A stretch of DNA of 56,811 nt, taken from the NCBI GenBank assembly GCA_017415515.1, contig JAFQGI010000023.1, positions 1-56,811 of the forward strand. Direction: 5' to 3'. The position numbers and the translations under genes were made by a program. The notes under the pieces are model-generated. The model saw only the letters and a program-made list of their open reading frames with translations. It was not told where the DNA came from and searched no databases. Source of the stretch: Clostridia bacterium (GTDB lineage Bacteria; Bacillota; Clostridia; Oscillospirales; Acutalibacteraceae). This document shows, piece after piece, positions 24,910-32,745 of this stretch (position 1 is the stretch's first letter; each line of letters starts with the position of its first letter).

Positions 24910-25002
24910 TTCTTTACACCTCCGTTTCGTTTGTAACTTAATAATAGCACACTTTAATAAAAATGCAACTGTTTTTTCTTGGTTTGTTCGGATTCTCAAC
25001 AA

Positions 25003-25986
25003 TTAGCCCTGCCGCTTGTTGCGGGGATGGTGTCCGCGGCGGCGGTGGTCGGTGCGGCCCTGAGGCTTGTCACCTTGGGGCTTGTTGACGGGTTGAGGCT
25101 TGGGCTGCTGAGGCTTTTCCTGCTTAGGCGCTTCCTCGGCAGGGGCAGTAGCAGGATCCGCCTCTGTGTGGGGACGGGTGTCCCGCACCACGGCGTTCAG
25201 ATCGTCACGGTGCATATCCACCGCAGGGCCGTCCACATTCTTATCCAAACGCACCTTGATTTTGCCGGTGAGAATGTTGCTGTCGGTGACCACGCCGCGT
25301 CCCTCGGGGGTCATCACCACCGCGCCCACCTTGGGGCTCATCTTGATCAGCTCCTCATAGGTGTCCTGCTCGTATTTCAGACAGCACATCAGACGACCGC
25401 AGGAGCCGCTGATTTTGGTGGGGTTGAGGGACAAGCCCTGCTCCTTCGCCATCTTGATGGACACCGGCTGGAAATCCCGTAAAAAGCGGGAACAGCAGAA
25501 GGGCTGACCGCAGATGCCGATGCCCCCCAGCTTCTTCGCCTCGTCACGGACGCCGATCTGGTGCAACTCAATGCGGGTGTGGAGGGTGGCGGCCAGATCC
25601 TTGACCAAATTGCGGAAATCCACGCGGCCATCGGCGGTGAAATTAAAGGTGATCTTGGAATTGTCAAAGGCGTATTCCGCATCCACCAGCTTCATCTCCA
25701 AGCCGTGGGCGGCGATACGCTCTTGACAGATCCGCATCGCCTCACGTGCTTTTTGGGCGTTCTCCTCTTGACGGCGGCGATCCTCGGCGGTGGCGCGGCG
25801 CAGAACCGGTTTGCGGTCCTCCCGCTCCTCCGAGGCGGTGCGGTTGGCACGGGCCACCGTGCCGCACTCGATGCCGCGGGCGGTCTCCACCACCACCAAT
25901 TCCCCCGGAAGGAGGGTCAGCTCGCCCGGGTCAAAATCGTATACTTTTCCGTTTTCCTGAAAACGGATACCAACAACCATAGACAT
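25003..25986 (-). CDS. ricT: RicT (YaaT), PSP1-domain regulatory protein
   Basis: In B. subtilis RicT works with RicA and RicF as a complex that carries Fe-S clusters and guides RNase Y cleavage. The 327-residue product has the PSP1 core: FDPGELTLLPGELVVVET, ERIAAHGLEMKLVDAEYAFD, LHQIGVRDEAKKLGGIGICG and the Cys-rich segments GICGQPFCCSRFL and GSCGRLMCCLKYEQ, diagnostic of YaaT. The last 65 residues are Pro/Gln/Lys-rich and basic (ending HHRRRG-like, PRNKRQG), a tail not essential to the family. The ATG at 25986 has AAAGGCTGG upstream. It lies 23 bp after holB, and rny is also present in this window, which fits the RNase Y link. Confidence 0.93.
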   Translation of the reverse strand: MSMVVGIRFQENGKVYDFDPGELTLLPGELVVVETARGIECGTVARANRTASEEREDRKPVLRRATAEDRRRQEENAQKAREAMRICQERIAAHGLEMKLVDAEYAFDNSKITFNFTADGRVDFRNLVKDLAATLHTRIELHQIGVRDEAKKLGGIGICGQPFCCSRFLRDFQPVSIKMAKEQGLSLNPTKISGSCGRLMCCLKYEQDTYEELIKMSPKVGAVVMTPEGRGVVTDSNILTGKIKVRLDKNVDGPAVDMHRDDLNAVVRDTRPHTEADPATAPAEEAPKQEKPQQPKPQPVNKPQGDKPQGRTDHRRRGHHPRNKRQG

Positions 25987-26009
25987 AGTGATAATCCAGC
26001 CTTTCGTAA

Positions 26010-26990
26010 TCAATAACCGGCGGCTTGCCTAAGGCAAGCGCACAGGCGGGTCAAAAACAAGGTGTTATTCATATTGCGAGAGAGAGCAAACTGCAAACGC
26101 TCCACCTGCTCCATCAAGGCGGTGAGCCGCTGTGCTGTTAGGCGGGAGGCCAGCTGTGCCGCCGCCTCGGGGGCGGTGGACAGAGTGGTGGTGCCGCCGT
26201 ATTTGCCCACCAGTGCATCCCGCAGGATAAGGGACAAGCCCGCCAATACGCCGGCGGTAAGCTGTTTTTCCTTTTCCAAAGCGCCGGTCAGCTCCAGCAG
26301 TTCCGCCTCCTTCGGGGCGACGATGGCGGCGGCGATGCGGGGGGTGAGATCCAGCACCTGACGGAAGGTACCGTCCCCCACGCCGTCAATCACCTGTCCG
26401 ATGCAACCGCCAAACAGGCTATGGGCACGCTGTAACTCGGCGGGGTCTTCCTTGGGTAAGCGGGCGGTGAGGATCGGCGCTGCCTCCTCCCACGCAGTGG
26501 GGGCGAGGGTCAGGCACACGCAACGGGAACGGATGGTTTCCAACAGGGAGGTGCGGGTGTCGCAGGTGAGGATAAACAACAGGTGAGCGGGCGGCTCTTC
26601 CAAAATTTTCAGCAGAGCGTTCTGCGCCTGGGGGGTCATGGCTTGCGCCTCGGCCAAAATCATCACCCGATACGCCGACTCGTTGGGGAGCAGGAAGGCG
26701 TCCTCCCGCAGGCGGCGGATGGTGTCCACCGACAAAGAGGTGCCGTCGCCGCCCAGCTCGGTCAGGTCGGGGGGCGTCGCCTTTTGGCAGGCGGCACACA
26801 CGCCGCAGGGACGGGCGGAATGGTCGGTGTCCCGACACAATGCCGCACGGGCAATCAGCCGCGCCAAAGTGCGGCGGCCACTGCCGAGAGGGCCCTCAAT
26901 GAGCAAGGCGTGGGGATAGTGTCCGGCGTCAATCTCTGCCGCCAGACGCTGTTTGATGGGGGCGTTGCCCGCAAAATCGCGAAATTGCAT
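26010..26990 (-). CDS. holB: DNA polymerase III delta-prime subunit
   Basis: Clamp-loader subunit that helps load the beta clamp. The 326-residue product starts with FAGNAPIKQRLAAEI and HALLIEGPLGSGRRTLARLIA. The P-loop-like GPLGSGRRT has Arg where ATP-binding members have Lys, which fits delta-prime being a non-hydrolysing subunit. A four-cysteine zinc site follows (C..CGVCAACQ, about residues 49-67), then ILAEAQAMTPQAQNALLKILEEPP and SRCVCLTL, the SRC motif. The ATG at 26990 has AAGGAGG ten bases upstream; the frame open to 27032 is not conserved. First gene of the holB-ricT run. Length fits HolB rather than DnaX. Confidence 0.93.
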   Translation of the reverse strand: MQFRDFAGNAPIKQRLAAEIDAGHYPHALLIEGPLGSGRRTLARLIARAALCRDTDHSARPCGVCAACQKATPPDLTELGGDGTSLSVDTIRRLREDAFLLPNESAYRVMILAEAQAMTPQAQNALLKILEEPPAHLLFILTCDTRTSLLETIRSRCVCLTLAPTAWEEAAPILTARLPKEDPAELQRAHSLFGGCIGQVIDGVGDGTFRQVLDLTPRIAAAIVAPKEAELLELTGALEKEKQLTAGVLAGLSLILRDALVGKYGGTTTLSTAPEAAAQLASRLTAQRLTALMEQVERLQFALSRNMNNTLFLTRLCACLRQAAGY

Positions 26991-27122
26991 CCCTTGACTC
27001 CCTCCTTGCTCATAGATAGATTTATTATACACTAAGAAAGCCGCCGTGACAAGTTTTTTTTGACGGCAGGGAAGAAAGAGGAAAAATCATTAAAAATGAT
27101 GGGATTTTCCTGCTTTTTTACC

Positions 27123-27151
27123 TTGTTTTGGGGACAAAAATATGCTATGCT
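27123..27151 (+). promoter_or_regulatory. Possible promoter of the DUF1846 gene
   Basis: TTGTTT (27123..27128) and TATGCT (27146..27151) are 17 bp apart, upstream of the GTG start at 27183. The -35 box is weak. Confidence 0.4.
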
Positions 27152-27182
27152 GAGTGTGTATTTTGTTTTGGGGGTGGTATGG

Positions 27183-28664
27183 GTGAACATCGGCTTTGAT
27201 AACGAGCTGTATATGACCAAGCAAAAGGAGCATATTCTGGAACGAATTTCCCGCTTTGACGGCAAATTGTATCTGGAATTCGGCGGTAAGCTCTTTGACG
27301 ACTATCATGCCGCGCGGGTGCTCCCCGGCTTCATTCCGGACGCCAAAATTCGGCTGCTCCGCTCTCTGTCGGATCAGGCGGAATTGGTGTTCTGCATCAG
27401 CGCCGACAACATCGAAAAAAATAAAATCCGCGCGGATTTGGGCTTGAGCTATGACCAAGACCTGCTGCGCCAAATCGATATGGTGCGGGGCATGGGCATC
27501 GAGGTCAACAGCGTGGTCATCACCCGCTACACCGGTCAGGCTGCCGCCGATCAATTCAAGCAAAAGCTGGACGCCCTGGGCATCCGCAACTATATCCACT
27601 CCCCCATCAAAGGCTACCCCTCCGACGTGGATCACATCGTCAGCGAGGAGGGCTATGGTGCCAACCCCTACATCGTGACCACCAAGCCGCTGGTGGTGGT
27701 GACCGCCCCCGGCCCCGGCAGCGGCAAGCTGGCCACCTGCCTGTCTCAGATCTATCACGAGCACAAGCGCGGCGTGGTGGCGGGATACGGCAAATACGAA
27801 ACCTTCCCCGTGTGGAACCTTTCGCTTAAACACCCCGTCAACCTGGCCTATGAGGCCGCCACCGCCGACCTGCAGGACGTGAACATGATCGACCCCTTCC
27901 ACCTGGAGGCCTACGGCGTCACCACCGTCAACTATAACCGCGACGTGGAAGCGTTCCCTCTGGTGCGTACCATTTTGGCACGCATCACCGGCAACGACCA
28001 TTTCTACCGCTCCCCCACCGACATGGGGGTCAACATGGCAGGCTATGCCATTGTGGACGACGCCGTTTGCCGAGAAGCCAGCTGTCAAGAGGTCATTCGC
28101 CGCTACTATAAAGGCTTGACCGATCTGAAAATGGGGCGGGAACAACAAGCCACCGTGGACAAGCTGACCACCATCATGCAGCAGCTGGGCATCAAGACCG
28201 GCGACCGCGCCGTGGTGCAGCCCGCCTTGGATAAGCATGACCGCGTGGGTACCCCCACCGCCGCCATTCAGCTTCTCGACGGACGCATCATCACCGGCAA
28301 GGCCAGCCCCCTGCTGTCTGCCTGCTCGGCGGCGGTGCTCAACGCCGTCAAGGTGCTGGCGGACATTCCCAAGGCCACCCTGCTGATGAGCCCCGCCGTG
28401 TTGGAGCCCATCATCGACCTGAAAAACAACCTGTTGGAAAGCCGCAGCAGTGCCATCAAGCTGGACGACTGCCTGACGGCGCTGTACATCTGCGCCGCCA
28501 CCGACGAAACCGCCGCCAGCGCCGTGGCGCAACTGCCCAACCTGCGGGGTTGCGAAATCCATTCCACCGAAATCCTCCATTCGGGAGATGAGTCTATTTT
28601 GCGAAAGCTGCGGATGAACCTGACCTGCGAGCCGGTCTTCCCCAATCGCACCATTCTGTATTGA
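27183..28664 (+). CDS. DUF1846 family protein
   Basis: Cytosolic protein of about 490-510 residues, common in Firmicutes, with no settled biochemical role. The 493-residue product starts at a GTG giving NIGFDNELYMTKQKEHILERI, which matches the conserved family start, and includes LYLEFGGKLFDDYHAARVLPGF, VVTAPGPGSGKLATCLSQIYHE (a P-loop-like glycine stretch, PGPGSGK) and FPVWNLSLKHPVNLAYEAAT. GGGGGTGG lies upstream. The longer frame from 27060 is not conserved. An SGNH hydrolase gene follows 17 bp later in the same operon. The P-loop-like motif suggests nucleotide binding but this is inference. Confidence 0.9.
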   Translation: MNIGFDNELYMTKQKEHILERISRFDGKLYLEFGGKLFDDYHAARVLPGFIPDAKIRLLRSLSDQAELVFCISADNIEKNKIRADLGLSYDQDLLRQIDMVRGMGIEVNSVVITRYTGQAAADQFKQKLDALGIRNYIHSPIKGYPSDVDHIVSEEGYGANPYIVTTKPLVVVTAPGPGSGKLATCLSQIYHEHKRGVVAGYGKYETFPVWNLSLKHPVNLAYEAATADLQDVNMIDPFHLEAYGVTTVNYNRDVEAFPLVRTILARITGNDHFYRSPTDMGVNMAGYAIVDDAVCREASCQEVIRRYYKGLTDLKMGREQQATVDKLTTIMQQLGIKTGDRAVVQPALDKHDRVGTPTAAIQLLDGRIITGKASPLLSACSAAVLNAVKVLADIPKATLLMSPAVLEPIIDLKNNLLESRSSAIKLDDCLTALYICAATDETAASAVAQLPNLRGCEIHSTEILHSGDESILRKLRMNLTCEPVFPNRTILY

Positions 28665-28681
28665 TAAGGAGCTTAAAACGT

Positions 28682-29341
28682 ATGGAATTGAAGGGTAAAA
28701 AAATCAATTTTCTCGGCGACAGCATCACCGAGGGTGCCTGTCTCAACGATTGGAACAACGTCTATTGGATGCAGGTGGGCCGTGACACCGGCGCCACCGT
28801 CCGCGGCTATGGCATCGGCGGCACCCGCATCGCCCCCCGTCTGATGCCGGAGCGTCCCGGCGAGGAGGGCTTCGGTCAATATTTCGGCTCCCGCGTGGCG
28901 GGGATGGACCCCGATGCCGACATCATCGTGGTGTTCGGCGGCACCAACGACTTCGGTCACGGCGACGTGCCCCTGGGCACCATCGCCGACCGCGACAACA
29001 CCACCTTCTACGGTGCGCTCCACACCCTGTATCGGCAACTGTGGGAGAAATATCCCACCGCCACCATCGTGGTGATGACTCCCCTCCACCGCGTAGGTGA
29101 GCACGACAGTCTCAACGAGCATGGCCACCCCGTCATTGCCTCCCTCAAGGGCATTTCCGAAGCCATCAAGGAGGTGGCGGCCTATTACAGCTTCCCCGTG
29201 TTGGATCTGTATGCCGTCAGCAACCTCAACCCCGAACTGCCCATCATTAAAGAAACCTTTATGCCCGACGGTCTGCACCCCAACGATGCCGGTCATACCC
29301 GCATCGCCAGCCGTTTAGAGGGCTTCCTGAAAGCACTGTAA
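28682..29341 (+). CDS. SGNH/GDSL-family hydrolase
   Basis: Serine esterase or acylhydrolase, apparently cytosolic because no signal peptide is seen. The 219-residue product has the four blocks of the SGNH fold: block I INFLGDSITEGACL with the catalytic Ser, block II YGIGGTRIA with Gly, block III VVFGGTNDFGHG with Asn, and block V PDGLHPNDAGH with the Asp-x-x-His pair. The ATG at 28682 is preferred for AAGGAG ten bases upstream. Co-transcribed with the DUF1846 gene. The ester substrate is unknown. Confidence 0.92.
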   Translation: MELKGKKINFLGDSITEGACLNDWNNVYWMQVGRDTGATVRGYGIGGTRIAPRLMPERPGEEGFGQYFGSRVAGMDPDADIIVVFGGTNDFGHGDVPLGTIADRDNTTFYGALHTLYRQLWEKYPTATIVVMTPLHRVGEHDSLNEHGHPVIASLKGISEAIKEVAAYYSFPVLDLYAVSNLNPELPIIKETFMPDGLHPNDAGHTRIASRLEGFLKAL

Positions 29342-29345
29342 GGAT

Positions 29346-29381
29346 AAAAAGCCGCTGTCTCGACAGACAGCGGCTTTTGTT
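29346..29381 (+). terminator. Intrinsic terminator, copy 1 of an identical pair
   Basis: AAAGCCGCTGTCT - cgac - AGACAGCGGCTTTTGTT. The same hairpin recurs at 30316..30354. Its T-tract overlaps the -35 box of the next promoter. Confidence 0.92.
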
Positions 29382-29408
29382 GACTTTTTCTGCCAAAAAT
29401 GCTATACT
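29380..29408 (+). promoter_or_regulatory. Sigma-A promoter of the zinc-ribbon membrane gene
   Basis: TTGACT (29380..29385) and TATACT (29403..29408) are 17 bp apart; the -35 box overlaps the tail of the preceding terminator. Confidence 0.82.
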
Positions 29409-29456
29409 TGCACTATTGGATTCTTTCCAATAATGTACTTAAGAGGAGTGTTTGAT

Positions 29457-30302
29457 ATGTTCTGTCCCAAATGCGGTGCCAACATCGCCGACGATTCCAC
29501 CTTCTGTGGTCATTGCGGTTGCGCTTTGACCGCCACCGCGGCTCCCGCAGCACCGGTGGCACCTGCGGCTCCCGCGGCCGTTGCCCCCGTAGCCCAGTCC
29601 GGGCTGTCCGCCAAAAAGCGCGGCTTATCCAAGAAAGAATTTTTGTCCACCGAAGCGGCCCCCGGCGTGAGGATGGCCGGCAAGCTGTCTTTGGCCTTCT
29701 TTGCGGTGATCCTGGTGCTGATTCTGTTGGCCACCATCACCGTGAACACCATCGCCGTTGTGGATCTGCCCATCATTAAGATGGCAGTGGATGATAGCGA
29801 ACGCGATGACCTGATCGACTCCGTGGAGGTGGCCGACGAGACGATGGAGGAGATGGAGGAGCTGTTGGAAGAAATTGAGGACGAATTCGGCAGCAAAGCC
29901 GCCCGCCAAGCCAAGAAAGTGGTCAACAAGTGGGAGAAAGCCACACGCAAACTCTCCTTGGCCAATCTGATCGGCGTGGTGGATGCCACCCACAGCCTGG
30001 CCAACGATGTTTCGGACAAATTGGGCATGAACGAGGAAATAGAAGCGTTGGAGGAAGTCTCCAAGATTCTTAAAATTGTCCGCGTCGTCACCTATGCGGT
30101 CGGCATTGTGATCGCCCTGCTGGCTCTGTGGGCCGCCACCGCCAAGAAAACCGGTCTGTGCGTGCTGGGCATCCTGCTGTACGTTCCTGCCTGTGCGCTA
30201 CTGTCCAGCGTGCTTCTGGCAGTGCTGATCTTCGTGGCGTTTGTGGCATTGGCCGTATGCACCTCCAAGGTTAATAAAGCGTGGAAAAAAGCCGCTGTCT
30301 AA
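29457..30302 (+). CDS. Zinc-ribbon membrane protein, function unknown
   Basis: A 281-residue product beginning MFCPKCGANIADDSTFCGHCG, a double CxxC zinc ribbon common at the start of Firmicutes membrane proteins. It is followed by an Ala/Pro-rich linker (about 28-45), a membrane helix (about 75-100), an extracellular or cytosolic acidic coiled-coil segment (ETMEEMEELLEEIEDEF, about 128-144) and two further membrane segments near the C-terminus (about 205-270). The ATG at 29457 has AGGAG upstream. Own promoter and terminator. No enzymatic motif is visible. Confidence 0.82.
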   Translation: MFCPKCGANIADDSTFCGHCGCALTATAAPAAPVAPAAPAAVAPVAQSGLSAKKRGLSKKEFLSTEAAPGVRMAGKLSLAFFAVILVLILLATITVNTIAVVDLPIIKMAVDDSERDDLIDSVEVADETMEEMEELLEEIEDEFGSKAARQAKKVVNKWEKATRKLSLANLIGVVDATHSLANDVSDKLGMNEEIEALEEVSKILKIVRVVTYAVGIVIALLALWAATAKKTGLCVLGILLYVPACALLSSVLLAVLIFVAFVALAVCTSKVNKAWKKAAV

Positions 30303-30315
30303 TCCCTACATAAAT

Positions 30316-30354
30316 GAAAGCCGCTGTCTCGACAGACAGCGGCTTTTGTTTTTT
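30316..30354. terminator. Intrinsic terminator, copy 2 of an identical pair
   Basis: AAAGCCGCTGTCT - cgac - AGACAGCGGCTTTTGTTTTTT, the same hairpin as at 29346..29381. It ends the zinc-ribbon gene and can serve the convergent peptidase gene. Confidence 0.92.
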
Positions 30355-31543
30355 ATGGGATTTCGCTCACGCAGGTATCCAGATAGAAGGGGTCTGTGGT
30401 GTACCGCTCCCCCACCATCGTCTTGGTTTCCAAATCGTTAAAATGCCACCACTCGGAGGCCAAGGGGGACATCCCCGCCTCCGTACAGAAGGCTTTGAGT
30501 TTGAGAGCATCCTCTGTCATAGAGGTGGCGGGGGAAATGCTTTGCCATGCGGTGGGGTGGTAAGAATTCACCGGCTTGGCCAGAGAAACCGCCGCCGCGC
30601 TCAGCTCGTGAATGGGGGTAGGCATCTCACAGGGTGTGTAGCCGGTCACCTCACGATAACGGTAATCGCCGCACCGGCGATAGGTCACCTCGGTCACCTT
30701 TGCCAACGAGGTGTCGATGGCACAGCCCATCTGGTGGGTAGAGGGGCGGCTGGCAATAAACCAAGAGATGTTCCAAGGGGCGGTGTCGATGCCCGCTTTG
30801 ACCTCAGGGTCGGTGTTGTACATCCCTTTCAGGGTGGCGGCAACCTTTTGCTGGACGTCATTGGGGCGGAAGGCCTCGTTGATCACCAGGGTGTAGCCCG
30901 CCGCCAGCGCCGCCTGCTGGGCAAGATAAATCTTCTGCACCATCTGCCAGTTGCAGGCCACCAAAAACTCCTCTCGTCCCAAACGGGGGTTGTAGGCTTT
31001 GGCGTCATACAGCGGCTCCCCCGTGATTTCGGGAAGCTCCTTGCCGGACGACAGAAACACAGAGGAATAGCTGTTGGTGTTGTCCAACACAACGGAAGGG
31101 ATCACATCCGCAATATTGAGATAGCAGGTGGTATTCTCCACATAGCCCTCGACGCCGTCGGCAAGACGGACGCGCCACGTATCGGGGGCGGTCTGTGCCA
31201 ACACCGTGAAGGCATCCCCCGCCGCCAAAGTGACTACGAGGGAGGTGCGGGATGCATCGCTGTACAGCGGGGTCTCCACCGAGATAAAGCCGGTGGCACC
31301 GCGCAGGGGCAATTCAAAATCCGTGGCGGTCAACCCCGCCTCGGCGTCTCCCACATAGGTGACGCCGTCAACGGTGACACGGGTGGGAGCGGTGGTGGGA
31401 ACGGTGGAGGACGACGGAGTGGTGGCGGTGGGAGCGGAAGATGCCACCTGCCCACCCACGGGAGAGGTCGCCTTTTCATCGGGGCGGCCGCAGGCGGTGC
31501 ACAGCACCGCCAACACCGCCGCCCAGAGCAACAATCGTTTCAT
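30353..31543 (-). CDS. M15-family D-Ala-D-Ala peptidase lipoprotein with SH3-like domain
   Basis: Secreted zinc peptidase acting on D-Ala-D-Ala ends of peptidoglycan stems or dipeptides. The 396-residue product has a lipoprotein signal ending in LCTACGR (Cys modified), a Thr/Ser/Pro-rich linker, an SH3-like segment (about 80-145, VETPLYSDASRTSLVVTLAAGD and GYVENTTCYLN), and an M15 catalytic domain with INEAFRP, the zinc motif STHQMGCAIDTSL (SxHxxGxAxD) and EWWHF. These fit the VanX/DdpX-VanY group; the spacing resembles D-Ala-D-Ala dipeptidases. The start at 31543 is the second ATG, seven bases from GGAGG and overlapping the upstream TGA; 31546 is the alternative. Operon with the transglutaminase lipoprotein. 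Confidence 0.88.
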   Translation of the reverse strand: MKRLLLWAAVLAVLCTACGRPDEKATSPVGGQVASSAPTATTPSSSTVPTTAPTRVTVDGVTYVGDAEAGLTATDFELPLRGATGFISVETPLYSDASRTSLVVTLAAGDAFTVLAQTAPDTWRVRLADGVEGYVENTTCYLNIADVIPSVVLDNTNSYSSVFLSSGKELPEITGEPLYDAKAYNPRLGREEFLVACNWQMVQKIYLAQQAALAAGYTLVINEAFRPNDVQQKVAATLKGMYNTDPEVKAGIDTAPWNISWFIASRPSTHQMGCAIDTSLAKVTEVTYRRCGDYRYREVTGYTPCEMPTPIHELSAAAVSLAKPVNSYHPTAWQSISPATSMTEDALKLKAFCTEAGMSPLASEWWHFNDLETKTMVGERYTTDPFYLDTCVSEIP

Positions 31544-32613
31544 CATTTTGCCTCCGGATGGACGTTAGGATTCCACTTATACCCGATCTCTTTGCACCGC
31601 TGGGTGGTAAGCTTCGCACTGCGCACATAAAGGGAGTCCATAAAATACCAGCCGTCGGTGTCCTTGAACATAATCCAGCAATGCTCGGTGCCGTTTTGCC
31701 AGCCCAAGCCACGGACGAAATCCACCTCGTAGCCGGCCTCTTTCATCAACAAATAGGTGAAAGCGGCGAAATAATAGCAGGACGCAGACTTGTGGGTCAA
31801 CATATAATAGGCCATCTGCTCAATGCTTTGACCCTCCGCCTTGTTAACATAGGTTTTATTCTTGTTGACATAGGTGTAAATGCTCTGATAGTCCGAGCCT
31901 TTTGTGGCAATAATATCTTGCAGACCCTCATACAGCTCGGTGCGCTGCTCTTCGGTGAGGCCGCCTTTGAGCGGAGGGATGCTGGCGTCGGGATAGGTGC
32001 CGGTGGGCGCCTTGATTGCGGTCGTGGTGGTGGGCACCGCCGTCACACCGGAGGGCGGGGTGACCGAAAGAAAATCGGAACGGATGTAACCGGTCTGGCC
32101 TTCAAACTTGACGCAATACCAATTCTCCTCGGTGGCCACCAATTCCACCACCGAGCCATAGGCCAACCGACACAACACATCGCCGTTGATCGGCTCTTTT
32201 CGCATATTCACCTTATCCGCCGTGAGATAGAGGACGGTATGAGGAGCCAAGGTGGTGGCGGTGGTGGGAGGCAGGGTGGAGACCGGCGTCTGGGACACAT
32301 AATCCGCGCTGATATAGCCGGGGACGCCGTTAAAGGTGATGCGATACCAACCGTCCACCGTTTCCAAAATCTCCACCGGCGTGCCGTAAGACAGCTTGCC
32401 GAGAATGTTCTGCTCCTCGATGGCGGGCGCACTGCGCACGTTGAGGGTGGTGGCCGTCACGTAATAAACGGGAAAAGCAGACGTGGTGGTTGTGGTGCTC
32501 TTGTTGGCGGTGGTAGCGGGGGTTTTCGGTTTCTTTTTGTCCGCGCCGCAGGCGGTGAGCCCACCCACCAACAGCAACGCCGCCAACAGCACAGAAAGCA
32601 GTCGTTTGGTCAT
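31543..32613 (-). CDS. Lipoprotein with two SH3 domains and transglutaminase-like domain
   Basis: A 356-residue secreted protein: signal ending in the lipobox GLTACG (Cys about 22), a Thr-rich linker, two bacterial SH3 domains (about 50-108 with TLNVRSAPAIEEQNILGKLSYG, and about 128-185 with KVNMRKEPINGDVLCRLAYGS), another Thr/Pro linker, and a C-terminal transglutaminase-like cysteine-protease fold. The catalytic triad is visible: Cys in HKSASCYYFAAF, His in GTEHCWIMF and Asp in WYFMDSLY. Probably binds cell wall by SH3 and cleaves or cross-links a wall-linked substrate. AAGGGAGC precedes the ATG. First gene of a two-gene operon with the M15 peptidase. Confidence 0.9.
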   Translation of the reverse strand: MTKRLLSVLLAALLLVGGLTACGADKKKPKTPATTANKSTTTTTSAFPVYYVTATTLNVRSAPAIEEQNILGKLSYGTPVEILETVDGWYRITFNGVPGYISADYVSQTPVSTLPPTTATTLAPHTVLYLTADKVNMRKEPINGDVLCRLAYGSVVELVATEENWYCVKFEGQTGYIRSDFLSVTPPSGVTAVPTTTTAIKAPTGTYPDASIPPLKGGLTEEQRTELYEGLQDIIATKGSDYQSIYTYVNKNKTYVNKAEGQSIEQMAYYMLTHKSASCYYFAAFTYLLMKEAGYEVDFVRGLGWQNGTEHCWIMFKDTDGWYFMDSLYVRSAKLTTQRCKEIGYKWNPNVHPEAK

Positions 32614-32642
32614 AAAAATCGCTCCCTTTCGTTTACACCCTT

Positions 32643-32671
32643 ATCATACACCATTTTCACCGCTTTTACAA
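32643..32671 (-). promoter_or_regulatory. Promoter of the SH3-transglutaminase operon
   Basis: On the minus strand, TTGTAA (32671..32666) and TATGAT (32648..32643) are 17 bp apart. Arranged back to back with the MBOAT promoter. Confidence 0.6.
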
Positions 32672-32683
32672 GTAGGGATTACA

Positions 32684-32712
32684 TTGACAAAAAAGCCGAA
32701 TTTTGGTAAAAT
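32684..32712 (+). promoter_or_regulatory. Sigma-A promoter of the MBOAT operon
   Basis: TTGACA (32684..32689) and TAAAAT (32707..32712) with a 17-bp spacer, 33 bp before the GTG start. Confidence 0.85.
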
Positions 32713-32745
32713 AACTTGAAAATTGTCAGAAAAGGAGGTGGGACT

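Noticed and set aside
27090-28580. 496-codon minus-strand open frame
   Set aside because: Antisense to the DUF1846 gene, which has family-level conservation; the antisense translation is Gly/Val/His-rich and not protein-like.
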